Shown: positions 17,897 to 27,103 of the stretch, one piece after another
Layout of the letters: every line of letters starts with the position of its first letter
How positions within the stretch are numbered: the stretch's first letter is position 1
DNA from: UKL13-2 sp043744255
Lineage (GTDB): Bacteria > Pseudomonadota > Gammaproteobacteria > Burkholderiales > Usitatibacteraceae
NCBI GenBank assembly: GCA_043744255.1
Contig: JAYTVA010000001.1
Span: 51,379 to 115,378 of the forward strand
Direction of reading: 5' to 3'
Length of the DNA: 64,000 nt
Notes under the pieces: generated by a model
Seen by the model: the letters and a program-made list of their open reading frames with translations, nothing else
What the model was told of the DNA's origin: nothing
Database searches by the model: none
Program-made: the position numbers and the translations under genes

Positions 17897-20761
17897 CTAA
17901 TTCAACTTCACCAACTGCCCGCGCATCGCCGCCACCTTGCTCACAAATCCGGCCAGCCGCTCCTTCTCCTGCGCAACCACCGCAGGCGGCGCGCGATCAA
18001 CGAAGCTGGCGTTTTCTAACTTAGCACCGGCCTTCACGATCTCGGCATCAAGCTTGGTAATTTCTTTACCCAAACGTTCACGCTCAGCGGCCACATCAAT
18101 TTCGACTTTCAACATCACGCGCGCACCACCGGCAACAGCCACCGGCGCATCGGCATCCGGCAACGCGGCAACGAGTGAAATTTCCGAGAGCTTTGCCAAT
18201 GCTTGCAGATAGGGCAAATATGCCTGAAAGTGCCCGCCAATACTGGTGTTTGCTGCTGTTTCCAGTGCCAAAAACGCAGGCACTTTCTCAGCGGGCGACA
18301 AGTTCATCTCACTCCGCAAATTGCGCGCGGCGTTGGTGATTTCTTTCAAGCCTGCGACGAACGCTTCAGCATCGGCATCAACACGCGTCATATCGGCTTG
18401 CGGGTAACGCGCCACCATGACTGACGCGCCCGCACAACCGGCGAGTGGCGCAACTTTTTGCCACAACTCTTCGGTGATGAACGGAATGATCGGATGCGCA
18501 AGCCGGAGCGCCGTTTCGAGCACACGCACGAGCGTGCGACGCGTGCCGCGCTGCTGGGCCTCGTTGCCGAATTGCAGTTGCACCTTGGCAAGTTCGAGAT
18601 ACCAGTCGCAATACTCGTCCCACACGAATTGATAAATCGCAGTCGCGATATTGTCGAAGCGGTACTCGGCAAAACCCTTTTCGGCCTCTGCTTCGGCGCG
18701 CTGGAGCTGGCTGATGATCCATTTATCGGCCATCGAAAGTTCCACCGGCAGCGAATCGTCGAGACCCACGTCTTTGCCTTCGATATTCATCAACACAAAG
18801 CGGGTCGCGTTCCATAGCTTGTTGCAGAAATTACGATAGCCTTCGCAGCGCTTGATGTCGAAATTGATGTTGCGTCCTAGCGTGGCGTAGCTCGCCATGG
18901 TGAAACGCAGCGCGTCTGCTCCGTAGGCTGGCATGCCATCGGGGAACGTTTTTTTAACGCGCGCCGCGACCTTGGGCGCATCGGCCGGGCGGCGCAGGCC
19001 GCTGGTGGATTTTTCAATCAGCGCCTCCAGACCGACACCTTGAATCAAGTCCACGGGGTCAATCGTGTTGCCCTCGCTTTTACTCATCTTTTTGCCCTCG
19101 GCGTCGCGCACCATGCCGTGGATGTAGACGTCTTTAAAGGCGACCGTGCCGCAAAAATAATTGGTCATCATGACCATGCGCGCGACCCAAAAGAAAATGA
19201 TGTCGTGGCCGGTCACCAACACCGAAGAGGGCAAAAAGTGCTTCATCTCGGGCGGCTGCTGCGGCCAACCGAGCGTGGAGAAGGGCACCAGTGCCGATGA
19301 GAACCAAGTGTCGAGCACATCCTCATCACGCTTCAACTTTTTGCCTGGGGCCAACGCTTGCGCTTCTGCTTCGCTGCGCGCAACGACGACTTTGCCGTCC
19401 TCGTCATACCACGCCGGAATCTGATGCCCCCACCACAGTTGGCGCGACACGCACCAGTCCTGAATGCCGGTGAGCCAATGATTCCAAGTGTTGATCCAGT
19501 TGTCAGGAACGAAGCGGATTTCCTGATTCGCGGCTTGTGCCAGCGCCATCTCCGCCATCGACTTGCCTGCGTGAAAGTGCCCGGCTGGCGCGGGTTTTGA
19601 CATGGCGACATACCATTGCCAGGTCAACATCGGCTCAACGACCTCGCCAGTGCGATCACATACCGGCACGGTATTTTTGTGCGGCACAATTTTTTGCAGA
19701 AACGATTGCGCCTCCAAATCGGCCACCACCGCTTTACGCGCAACGTAGCGGTCCATGCCGCGATAAGCAGTGGGCGCGTTGTCGTTGACTTTCGCATCAA
19801 GCGTCAGGATCACGATCATCGGCAAGTTGTGCCGCTTTGCGCATTCGAAGTCATTGAAGTCGTGCGCGCCAGTAATTTTTACGCAGCCCGAGCCGAATTC
19901 GGGGTCTACGAAATCGTCGGCGATGATCGGAATTTTGCGATCACACAAGGGCAGATCGACGAACTTGCCAACTAGATGTTTATAGCGTGGGTCGGTAGGA
20001 TTCACTGCCAGCGCGCCGTCGGCTAACATCGTCTCCGGGCGCGTGGTGGCGATGGTCATGCCGCGCAGCGGGTTGCCGTCAATGTCGTGCTGCGGGCCAT
20101 CGGAAAACGGGTACAGAATGTGCCACATTTGCCCATCGCGTTCGACGAATTCCACTTCGAGATCACTCACCGCCGTTCCGAGTTTGGGGTCCCAGTTCAC
20201 GAGGCGATTGCCGCGATAAATCATGCCGTCTTCGTAGAGCTTCACAAAAACGTCGGTGACGGTTTTGTTGAGCTTGTCGTCCATCGTGAAATATTCGCGC
20301 GCCCAATCTACGGAGGCACCGAGGCGGCGCATTTGCGATGTGATGGTGCCGCCGGATTGCTTGCGCCATTCCCAAATGCGCTCGTTGAATTTTTCGCGAC
20401 CGAGTTCTTTACGTTTGATGCCTTGCGCTTCGAGCTGACGTTCCACCACGATTTGGGTGGCGATGCCGGCGTGATCGGTGCCGGGAATCCAAGCGGTGTT
20501 GTCGCCGCGCATGCGGTGATAACGCGTCAGGCCATCCATGATCGTCTGGTTGAAGGCATGGCCCATGTGCAACACGCCAGTCACGTTTGGCGGCGGCAAT
20601 TGAATCGCATAGTTAGGCTTGGCGGCGTCAAACGTAGCGCTTGCGTAGCCGCGTGCTTCCCACACGGGTGCCCATGTGGATTCGATCGCGTGCGGGTCGA
20701 AGGATTTTGCGAGTTCGTTGGAGAGTTGGGTGCTGAGGACAGTTGCTGCGGGGGCGTTCAT
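17897..20761 (-). CDS. valS: Valine-tRNA ligase
   Basis: This 954-residue class I aminoacyl-tRNA synthetase charges tRNA-Val. It has the HIGH-type motif HMGHAFNQT near residue 62, a CP1 editing domain (about 190-350), and the KMSKS loop GKKMSKSEGN (about 560). A C-terminal anticodon-binding region and coiled-coil arm (about 890-950) complete it. The length matches bacterial ValRS. It is followed on the same strand, upstream, by DUF2486, holC and pepA, a betaproteobacterial gene order. Confidence 0.97.
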   Translation of the reverse strand: MNAPAATVLSTQLSNELAKSFDPHAIESTWAPVWEARGYASATFDAAKPNYAIQLPPPNVTGVLHMGHAFNQTIMDGLTRYHRMRGDNTAWIPGTDHAGIATQIVVERQLEAQGIKRKELGREKFNERIWEWRKQSGGTITSQMRRLGASVDWAREYFTMDDKLNKTVTDVFVKLYEDGMIYRGNRLVNWDPKLGTAVSDLEVEFVERDGQMWHILYPFSDGPQHDIDGNPLRGMTIATTRPETMLADGALAVNPTDPRYKHLVGKFVDLPLCDRKIPIIADDFVDPEFGSGCVKITGAHDFNDFECAKRHNLPMIVILTLDAKVNDNAPTAYRGMDRYVARKAVVADLEAQSFLQKIVPHKNTVPVCDRTGEVVEPMLTWQWYVAMSKPAPAGHFHAGKSMAEMALAQAANQEIRFVPDNWINTWNHWLTGIQDWCVSRQLWWGHQIPAWYDEDGKVVVARSEAEAQALAPGKKLKRDEDVLDTWFSSALVPFSTLGWPQQPPEMKHFLPSSVLVTGHDIIFFWVARMVMMTNYFCGTVAFKDVYIHGMVRDAEGKKMSKSEGNTIDPVDLIQGVGLEALIEKSTSGLRRPADAPKVAARVKKTFPDGMPAYGADALRFTMASYATLGRNINFDIKRCEGYRNFCNKLWNATRFVLMNIEGKDVGLDDSLPVELSMADKWIISQLQRAEAEAEKGFAEYRFDNIATAIYQFVWDEYCDWYLELAKVQLQFGNEAQQRGTRRTLVRVLETALRLAHPIIPFITEELWQKVAPLAGCAGASVMVARYPQADMTRVDADAEAFVAGLKEITNAARNLRSEMNLSPAEKVPAFLALETAANTSIGGHFQAYLPYLQALAKLSEISLVAALPDADAPVAVAGGARVMLKVEIDVAAERERLGKEITKLDAEIVKAGAKLENASFVDRAPPAVVAQEKERLAGFVSKVAAMRGQLVKLN

Positions 20762-20789
20762 GATGTCTTTGGCGATGAGAGGTTAGTGG

Positions 20790-21203
20790 TTAGCGGGGAG
20801 GGAGGTCGCGAAGATGGTCGGCCAGCGCGGCGTTGACTGCGTCGCCGATTTCGTTGGCGACTTCCTGACGCAAATCCGTGAGCACATTGAGCACGGCGGA
20901 CTTGATCTGCGCTTGCAATTGTTCATTCAACCGGCGTTCGATTTTCGCGCCTAGCGAGCCGTCTAGCCGATCAAACACGCGCGTCAAAATGTCGTGCGAA
21001 AGCAAATCAACCTCAGCGTCGCTCAAGCGCGCGAGCGCCGACGGTGCGCTGCCCTCGATCACCGCTGAGGGCGGGGTCCATGCAGGCGCGTCGATGACTT
21101 CCGTCAGAAGCGGGATGTTGCCATCATCGTCCAGCACATTCGCGCCACTGTGTTTGCCGGTCAACGCATCGACCTTGCTGGCGAGGTCACTGTCTTTGTC
21201 CAT
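20790..21203 (-). CDS. DUF2486-like hypothetical protein
   Basis: This 137-residue acidic soluble protein has no known function. The N-terminal half contains the conserved-looking segment DDDGNIPLLTEVI, and the C-terminal half is an amphipathic helical region with repeated Leu/Ala/Glu. The family is found between holC and valS in Burkholderia and relatives, as here. The ATG at 21203 is chosen; the in-frame extension to 21368 overlaps holC and has unlike composition. Confidence 0.75.
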   Translation of the reverse strand: MDKDSDLASKVDALTGKHSGANVLDDDGNIPLLTEVIDAPAWTPPSAVIEGSAPSALARLSDAEVDLLSHDILTRVFDRLDGSLGAKIERRLNEQLQAQIKSAVLNVLTDLRQEVANEIGDAVNAALADHLRDLPPR

Positions 21204-21210
21204 GTGTGTT

Positions 21211-21642
21211 CTAGCCTTTTGCGGTCGGCTGTGCGTTGACGTTCTCAATCGCAAAGCCGCGCGCGGTGTAAAACTTCGAGCGCTCGCGTGCCAATTGGCG
21301 ATCATCGCCATCCGTGGTGACAATCTCGCGCAAGTGCTCAAATCGGCTGAAGAATGGCGGTGGCACATCGCCCAGATTCAGCAGCGCATCATGGTGCGGC
21401 AATGCGGTGTCGTTGGTGGCAATCACGATTGGCGTCTCGCTCGCGAGCGGATGCTCGGCGCGCACATGCGGCACAAACGAGAGTTGCGAAAACGTCCACA
21501 GCAATCGATCAAACTCTTCGGCGCGGCGCACGTCAGGCGTGTAGACGATCAGCTTCATGCCCCCGTCAAATGCTTTTTTTGCGAGCTTGCAGGCGTAGTT
21601 CAGTTTGTGCTCGACGTTGAAGAAAAATTTAACTTCGGTCAT
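21211..21642 (-). CDS. holC: DNA polymerase III chi subunit
   Basis: This 143-residue protein matches HolC, which links the clamp loader to single-strand binding protein. The N-terminus TEVKFFFNVEHKLNYACKLA and middle GMKLIVYTPDVRRAEEFDRLLWTF, of which only the ends are quoted by position (about 28-52), are typical. It lies between pepA and the DUF2486 gene in a run of same-strand genes. Confidence 0.93.
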   Translation of the reverse strand: MTEVKFFFNVEHKLNYACKLAKKAFDGGMKLIVYTPDVRRAEEFDRLLWTFSQLSFVPHVRAEHPLASETPIVIATNDTALPHHDALLNLGDVPPPFFSRFEHLREIVTTDGDDRQLARERSKFYTARGFAIENVNAQPTAKG

Positions 21643-21723
21643 AAGTGGTCATGGGTTGGCGGGTCTTGGAGGTTTACGTTGTAGACGCTGCCGTGTATCG
21701 AGTCCCGCCAACCGAGGTTCGCA

Positions 21724-23202
21724 CTACAACCCGGCCCGCTTCATCAAGAAATTCGCGAGCAATGGCACTGGTCGTCCCGTCGCGCCTTTTTCGGCACCGG
21801 ATTTCCAAGCGGTGCCAGCAATATCTAGATGCGCCCACTTGAACTTGCCAGCAAAGCGACCGAGGAAGCAAGCGGCGGTAATCGCACCACCGGCGCGCCC
21901 CGCAATGTTCGGAATATCGGCGAAGTTGGATTTCAAGCCTTCGTCGTACTCCTCGCCCATCGGCAATAGCCAAGCCTTGTCGTACATCTCATCGCCCGAT
22001 GACACCAACTCGGCACCCAGCGCATGATCGTTCGCGAACACGCCCGTGGTGACATGGCCCAACGCAATTACCATCGCGCCAGTGAGAGTGGCAGCATCGA
22101 CCACACACGCGGGCTTGAAGCGCTCCGCGTAGGTGAGGGCGTCACACAAAATCAAGCGGCCCTCGGCGTCCGTATTCAGAATTTCCACCGTCTGGCCCGA
22201 CATGGATTTCACGATGTCGCCGGGGCGCGTGGCGTTGCCACCGGGCATGTTTTCGCAGGTGGGGACGAGCATCACCACGTTCAGCGGCAGTTTCATCATG
22301 CCCACGGTCTTCATCACGCCCAGCATCGAGCCCGCGCCGCACATGTCGTATTTCATCTCATCCATTTCAGCGGACGGCTTGATGGAAATCCCGCCCGTGT
22401 CAAAGGTGATGCCCTTGCCAATCATCACCACCGGTGCTGCGCCTTTTTTGCCGCCGTTGTGCTCCAGCACAATGAATTTCGGCGGCTGATATGAGGAGCG
22501 AGATACGGAAAGCAGCGTATTCATGCCGAGCTTTTCCATATCCTTTTTTTCGAGAACGGTGCACTTGAATTTGTACGCCTTGGCCAAGTCCTTCGCGGTC
22601 TGCGCAAGATAGCTCGGGGTGGCGATATTGGGCGGCAGGTCGCCAAGATTTCGCGTCAGACTCATGCCTTCGGCGATGGCTTCGCCAGCTTTGATGGCGG
22701 CCTTGACGGCTTTTTCGTCGTACTTGCCGTTGATGATGAAGGCAACTGACTTGCCGACATTTTTGCTGTCGGATTTCTTGGTGGCCGTGTAGCGATACGC
22801 CGCCGAGATGGACGCGATCACCGCCTGCTGAATTTTGACCGACATGTCTTTGGCGCTGCCCACGTTTACCGGCACCGCGACATCAGTGACGGCGGTGGAT
22901 TTAAGTGCTTTGAACGTTGCCTGCGCGGCTTTGGTATAGGCGTCGTTGCTATATTTCTTTTCATCGCCGAGGCCGACCAGCAGCACGCGCGGCGCCTTGA
23001 TTCCCGTGACGCCGTGCAACATCAGCGTCGAGCCTAATTTGCAACTCAAGTCACCAGACGCAATCGCCGCGCTGAGCGCGCCCTTTGCGGCGCGATCCAG
23101 TGCCTGACCGGTGGGCGAAAGTTGCTTTGACAAAAACACACCGGCCACCACGCAGTCGGTTTTGAGTTTCGAGACTTCACCGCCAACTATGCTAAATTCC
23201 AC
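21724..23202 (-). CDS. pepA: Leucyl aminopeptidase (M17)
   Basis: This hexameric cytosolic aminopeptidase with two metal ions removes N-terminal residues. The M17 signature NTDAEGRLILCDAL is present, along with upstream metal ligands in GKGITFDTGGISIKPS. The preferred start is the GTG at 23202, giving 492 residues beginning (M)EFSIVGG, as usual in the family. GAAGGGGA sits about 6 bases before it. An ATG at 23229 would add nine atypical residues. It is divergent from lptF, a widely conserved pairing. Confidence 0.95.
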   Translation of the reverse strand: MEFSIVGGEVSKLKTDCVVAGVFLSKQLSPTGQALDRAAKGALSAAIASGDLSCKLGSTLMLHGVTGIKAPRVLLVGLGDEKKYSNDAYTKAAQATFKALKSTAVTDVAVPVNVGSAKDMSVKIQQAVIASISAAYRYTATKKSDSKNVGKSVAFIINGKYDEKAVKAAIKAGEAIAEGMSLTRNLGDLPPNIATPSYLAQTAKDLAKAYKFKCTVLEKKDMEKLGMNTLLSVSRSSYQPPKFIVLEHNGGKKGAAPVVMIGKGITFDTGGISIKPSAEMDEMKYDMCGAGSMLGVMKTVGMMKLPLNVVMLVPTCENMPGGNATRPGDIVKSMSGQTVEILNTDAEGRLILCDALTYAERFKPACVVDAATLTGAMVIALGHVTTGVFANDHALGAELVSSGDEMYDKAWLLPMGEEYDEGLKSNFADIPNIAGRAGGAITAACFLGRFAGKFKWAHLDIAGTAWKSGAEKGATGRPVPLLANFLMKRAGL

Positions 23203-23332
23203 GTCGTTTCCCCTTCGCGTTGTAGACATGCGCGGGCACCTTGTGAGTGCGCGCGACCAAACGCAAATTATCGCTGTTTAGACAGACCTTCGTCAAAAAC
23301 TGCGCGAATATTTTCCCTGAAGCGCCACGCCC

Positions 23333-24418
23333 GTGATTATTTTTCAGCGAAGTCTGACGCGTGAATTCACTCTGATCGGACTCGCGGTCGTCGCGGTGCT
23401 CTCGCCGATTTTGGTCGTCACCACGCTGCTCACCCTACTCAGGCAAGTCGCCAGCGGCAACGTCGAAGCCGAGGCGGTGATTGCGTTATTGGGGTTCGGA
23501 TTCATCGCCACGCTGCCCGTAGTACTCGCACTCGCGCTATTCATTGCGGTACTCGTGACGCTCTCGCGCAGCTATCACGATAGCGAAATGCCGGTCTGGT
23601 TTGCGTCCGGGCTCTCAATTACGGCCTGGATCAGCCCCGTGCTTCGGTTCGGCCTACCGGTGGTCGGCGTGACGGCCGCGCTCAGCCTCGTGTTTACGCC
23701 GTGGGCCTTGTCGTCAAGCGAAGAATACAAGCGCATCTTGCGCAACAAAGACGAAGTGTCGCGCATTTCGCCCGGCGTGTTTATCGAATCGGGCAGTTCA
23801 GATCGCGTGATCTTCGTCGATAAAAATTCGAGCCTCGACGGCACGCTCGAAAACCCATTCATGCAAGACAATCGCGATGGACGCTTCGGTGTCGTCGTCG
23901 CCGAAAAAGGCTTCCAGCAGATTGCGCCAAACGGTGACAAGTTCGTGGTCTTGCAAAATGGCCGCCGCTACCAAGGCACGCCCGGCTCGCTCGATTTTCG
24001 CATCGTAGAATTTGACCGCATGTCGCAGCGGATCGAGGTCAAAGAAGCCCGCGTCGATGCGCCGCGTACGAAAGAACTCCCGACCATGACGCTCATCAAC
24101 GAGCCCACGCCCGAACGCATCGCCGAGCTGCATTGGCGCATCGCCTTGCCGCTCGCAGCGCTCATCCTCTCGCTGATGGCGATCCCGCTATCGTTCGTCA
24201 ACCCACGCTCGGGAACCTCGGTCAATCTTGTTTTCGCCATCGTCATTTTCTTCATTTACTACAACGTCTTGAACGTCTTGCAGAAAATGACTGCCGACGG
24301 CCATATTCCGGGCTGGCTGGGGCTTATGCCGGTGCATGTCGTCATGTTGCTGCTCTTGGCCGCGCTGTTTTCGCGACAACTTTTTTCGTTCAGGTGGTTG
24401 CTCAGTGCGAAGCGGTGA
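23333..24418 (+). CDS. lptF: LPS export permease LptF
   Basis: This 361-residue YjgP/YjgQ-family inner-membrane protein is half of the LptB2FG transporter that extracts lipopolysaccharide. It opens with MIIFQRSLTREF, has two groups of three membrane helices (about 12-120 and 270-355) and a periplasmic beta-jellyroll (about 130-260, with SRISPGVFIESG). The start is GTG. The expected partner lptG is absent from the next position: tRNA-Ser and a mobile island follow instead. Confidence 0.93.
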   Translation: MIIFQRSLTREFTLIGLAVVAVLSPILVVTTLLTLLRQVASGNVEAEAVIALLGFGFIATLPVVLALALFIAVLVTLSRSYHDSEMPVWFASGLSITAWISPVLRFGLPVVGVTAALSLVFTPWALSSSEEYKRILRNKDEVSRISPGVFIESGSSDRVIFVDKNSSLDGTLENPFMQDNRDGRFGVVVAEKGFQQIAPNGDKFVVLQNGRRYQGTPGSLDFRIVEFDRMSQRIEVKEARVDAPRTKELPTMTLINEPTPERIAELHWRIALPLAALILSLMAIPLSFVNPRSGTSVNLVFAIVIFFIYYNVLNVLQKMTADGHIPGWLGLMPVHVVMLLLLAALFSRQLFSFRWLLSAKR

Positions 24419-24430
24419 GCGCTGCAAAAT

Positions 24431-24459
24431 TTGCCTACAGCACTCGATTCCGCTATGAT
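24431..24459 (+). promoter_or_regulatory. Promoter of tRNA-Ser
   Basis: TTGCCT (24431-24436) and TATGAT (24454-24459) are separated by 17 bases and lie about 57 bases before the tRNA. Confidence 0.55.
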
Positions 24460-24515
24460 GATGCGCTTCGCAGCGAACCTTCCAAGTCGCGGTAAAAGCG
24501 AAGTCGCAATTGCAC

Positions 24516-24606
24516 GGAGAGGTGGATGAGCGGTTTAAGTCACACGCCTGGAAAGCGTGCGTAGGTTAATAGCCTACCGAGGGTTCGAATCCCTCCTTCT
24601 CCGCCA
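24516..24606 (+). tRNA. tRNA-Ser (anticodon GGA)
   Basis: The 91-nt class II tRNA has acceptor arms GGAGAGG/CCTTCTCC, anticodon stem CACGC/GCGTG with loop CTGGAAA (anticodon GGA), a long variable arm and encoded CCA. Its last bases (24590-24604) are repeated exactly at 27526-27540, marking it as the attachment site of the following island. Confidence 0.97.
24590..24604 (+). repeat. attL-like direct repeat in the tRNA-Ser 3' end
   Basis: TCCCTCCTTCTCCGC, identical to 27526-27540. Confidence 0.8.
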
Positions 24607-24613
24607 AAAAAGC

Positions 24614-24646
24614 AAAAAGCCTTGATTAGTCAGGGCTTTTTTGTTT
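24614..24646 (+). terminator. Terminator after tRNA-Ser
   Basis: Imperfect stem AAAAAGCCTTGA (24614-24625) with TCAGGGCTTTTT (24630-24641) ends in a T tract. It was probably brought in by the island, since a second hairpin follows the distal repeat. Confidence 0.75.
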
Positions 24647-24712
24647 TACGCGCCCGCTGGATTGGTAGCAATTTTGGTAGCAAAAATTGCTCACACTCCC
24701 GATTTACCTACG

Positions 24713-25626
24713 CACGAAACGCCGAACGCCGACCCCGCCAAACGGCAGCTAAACAAGCTGCTCTGCGGTGGACAAAATTACGCATATGAAATGCGCTGAA
24801 AAATTGGAAGCCTATGGCCAAACAGAAACTGTTCGCAAAAACGCCGTAGTCGCTATTGAACATCTCTTGACGGCATCGCCAGAATTTTTTGAGGCTGATT
24901 TATACCACGCTAGGCAACAGACCTTGGATGCTTGGTGCGAAACGCAGATTGACTTCCTGAAAAAGCTGCACGGCGAGGAAAATATTTTATGCGCGTACCT
25001 GCATTTAGATGAGAAAACGCCACACATTGAGGCGTTTGTTTTGCCAGTAGATAGGCAAGGGAAGCTGAACTGCCGCAGCTTCCTTGGCGGTGCCAAGAAG
25101 CTCTCTGAACTGCAGACAAACTACGCCAAGCAAAATGCAAAATTCGGGCTTAGGCGTGGTGCTAGTGGCAGCAATGCCGAGCACCAGAAAGTGAAGCAGT
25201 TTTACGAAGCAATCAACCAAAAAAGCGAGATAAATAATGCGGCGCTTGCACAAGCCCTGAAGCTTGACAAGCCGAGCTTCAGCGATAAGGTAAACATGGA
25301 AGATTACCTGGCTAAGCAAGAGAAAACGCTACATCGCTACATGACTGAAATGTTCAAGCCGGTGGTTCAAAAAAGCAAAGCTTGTTGAGCGGGCGGAACT
25401 GGTGGTAGAGGCTGAAAAAAAGCGGGAGGAGAAGATGAAAGCTGAAAAATTAAATCTGGAAAATGTCATTCGCGAACTTCGAAAAAGTGCTGAAAGGAGC
25501 CTTGCGCCGCTGCAGATGATCGATATGCTTACAGAAGAAAACGCCGAACTGAAAAAATCGCTTTCATGGTACGAGAAGAAATTTAATGAGCTTAAGGCAA
25601 AGGCTACACAGGTTAAAAAATTATAA
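24713..25626 (+). pseudogene. MobV-type relaxase (Mob/Pre), frameshifted
   Basis: Three consecutive frames together encode a MobV plasmid-mobilisation relaxase. Frame one (24713-24803) gives ETPNADPAKRQLNKLL, a family N-terminal element. Frame two (24768-25388) gives the core, with the His-rich catalytic motif HLDEKTPHIEAFVLP, and ends at a stop. Frame three (25372-25626) continues as a charged coiled coil typical of the C-terminus. Both shifts are +1. The second falls in a run of six A (25369-25374), where removing one base restores reading. The gene is shorter than full MobV proteins. It is most likely dead unless the sequence contains homopolymer errors. Confidence 0.75.
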
Positions 25627-25665
25627 CGGCCACCGCCGAGCCGAAATCTAAGTTTAGGCAATAAG

Positions 25666-26175
25666 CTAGCCCCAGCTCAGCCCAGAATCCGCGCGAATTT
25701 GTTCAGCCATCGCTTCGGCAACGGAATTTGGTAAAACCCCAGTCATTTTTATTTCGTTGCCGTGGGACGTTGCGATAACGTAGTTGGCCTCTCCTCTCGG
25801 AGTGATATTCCTAAGAACCCCAACCTTTTGCACGTCTGTAAATGGAAGCTGTTGACCTTCAAATAACAAGCCATCTTTCGGACGGATGGTGATAGAACTT
25901 CGCTTGTTGTTAATTGCACGGTATCCAAGCACAAATGTGAAAATTACAGAGGCGACGAGAATAATTGCGCCCAGTGGCCCCAATTGGTCCATGAAGCGCT
26001 TATTAACAGTATCCACGATGCTAAGCACGAGGAAGGCTGGTGCGCAACTTGTCGGTACGAGTGCAAGAATCAGAAATGTGGAGACGACTCCGAGCCTTTT
26101 CGAGTTGGCCGATAGTTCAATTGAGCCATCTGGGTTTTGCGTCCGTTCAAATGCCTTGTTAAAGCTGCTTTCCAT
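25666..26175 (-). CDS. Hypothetical membrane protein
   Basis: This 169-residue protein is not recognised. It has two hydrophobic segments (about 29-53 and 69-87) separated by a short polar stretch, and a soluble C-terminal part (about 95-169) predicted to be beta-rich, containing SSITIRPKDGLLFEG and ATSHGNEIKMTGV. The layout recalls small PH-domain-like (bPH2/YdbS-type) membrane proteins, but this is only a guess. It is cargo of the island, opposite in direction to the mob remnant. Confidence 0.6.
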   Translation of the reverse strand: MESSFNKAFERTQNPDGSIELSANSKRLGVVSTFLILALVPTSCAPAFLVLSIVDTVNKRFMDQLGPLGAIILVASVIFTFVLGYRAINNKRSSITIRPKDGLLFEGQQLPFTDVQKVGVLRNITPRGEANYVIATSHGNEIKMTGVLPNSVAEAMAEQIRADSGLSWG

Positions 26176-26237
26176 AAGCGTCGCACCTTTGCTGGTTACC
26201 GATTGGTTTCGTCGGGAAATGATAGCGCAAATGTGAC

Positions 26238-26420
26238 GATAAGTCCGTGTTCAATTAGTCTGCATCATGCGGTAATCGGTAGTGCAACATTCTTTCTGTA
26301 AATTCGTTTCACCCAACGCCACAGAAAGACGAAAACGCCATGAGCATGAGAGATGAAGCCGCACACCCATTAGCCGAAGCATACCAATACTTACTCGACC
26401 ACGGTCTTGACGGCGCAGGC
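26238..26420 (+). mobile_element. Left-end fragment of an IS256-family element
   Basis: GATAAGTCCGTG at 26238 resembles IS256-type terminal sequences as I remember them. About 100 bases later an ATG (26340) opens a frame reading MSMRDEAAHPLAEAYQYLLD, which resembles N-termini of IS256-like transposases of Proteobacteria. The similarity stops at about 26420, where reversed IS21 sequence begins. Only about 25 codons remain. Confidence 0.45.
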
Positions 26421-26969
26421 GAAGATATGAGCGCGGCTGCCATCGGTGAGTGCGATGGTGGGGCCGGCGTAATCGATGAACAGTTTCTCGCCGGCGCGGT
26501 GGATCTGGCGCATGGAGCGCTTGAGTTGCCGGGCGAAGCGCCGGTAGTTGTCGCAGAACTGGGAGTAGGCGTAGGTCTGGCGGTCGGCGTGGGCGGCGCG
26601 GTATTCTTCCCATAACAGCATCAGTGTCATGCCTTTGCGGCGCAATTCCTGATGGATCAGACCGTAATCCGGCGGGACATAGTCGCGTGGCTTCTGGGGG
26701 GCAACCAGCAGCAATCGCTCGAGTGCGGCTTCGTCGTGGCATTGTACGGTCGGCCAGTCCAGCCCCGCCGATGCGGCCAGCCCCACATATTTGGTGACAA
26801 CGCCTTTGGAAATGCCCAGCGCGGCGGCGATCTGTTCGTGTGAGAGCTTGGCGTCCAGCTTCAAACGCAGTACGTCTTTTATCTTACGCATATTGATCCT
26901 TGGTGCGGGCACGCTGTCTCCAGACAAAAAGCTGGAAGCGTATCCGCTCAGTTGCTCATATGCGTAACA
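26421..26969 (-). mobile_element. IS21-family fragment with truncated istA
   Basis: From 26927 to about 26421 the minus strand encodes the first ~170 residues of an IstA transposase. It includes the helix-turn-helix MRKIKDVLRLKLDAKLSHEQ and the start of the DDE core, LFIDYAGPTIALTDG (first catalytic Asp). The remaining two thirds of istA and all of istB are gone, so it is inactive. The element end is probably near 26969, where TGTTACGCATATGAG reads inward on the minus strand. The frame's stop at 26391 comes from the adjoining IS256-like sequence. Confidence 0.7.
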
Positions 26970-26993
26970 CCATTACTGCGTTGTATGACGCCG

Positions 26994-27041
26994 TTCCGGT
27001 ATCGTGACCAATGATTCCGGTATCGTGACCGGCAATTCCGG
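26994..27041 (+). repeat. 21-bp tandem repeat
   Basis: TTCCGGTATCGTGACC recurs at 26994 and 27015, and TTCCGG again at 27036, with 5-base spacers (AATGA, GGCAA). Inverted relatives (CGGTCACGAT, CCGGAAT) follow up to 27098. It lies just beyond the IS21 fragment and may be part of multi-copy transposase binding sites, or an IS end. Confidence 0.7.
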
Positions 27042-27103
27042 ACAGGGTCCGAAATCGGTCACGCTCGACCGGAATCGTCGGTCACGATGCTCCGGAATAC
27101 CCA

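Noticed and set aside
20087..20836. 249-codon plus-strand frame opposite valS
   Set aside because: It is a shadow of valS with no domain or start signal.
26340..26615. 91-codon plus-strand frame inside the island
   Set aside because: Only the first ~25 codons look like a transposase; the rest is reversed istA sequence, so it is a chimera.
26994..27098. Short CRISPR-like array
   Set aside because: Spacers are only 5 bases and there are no cas genes.
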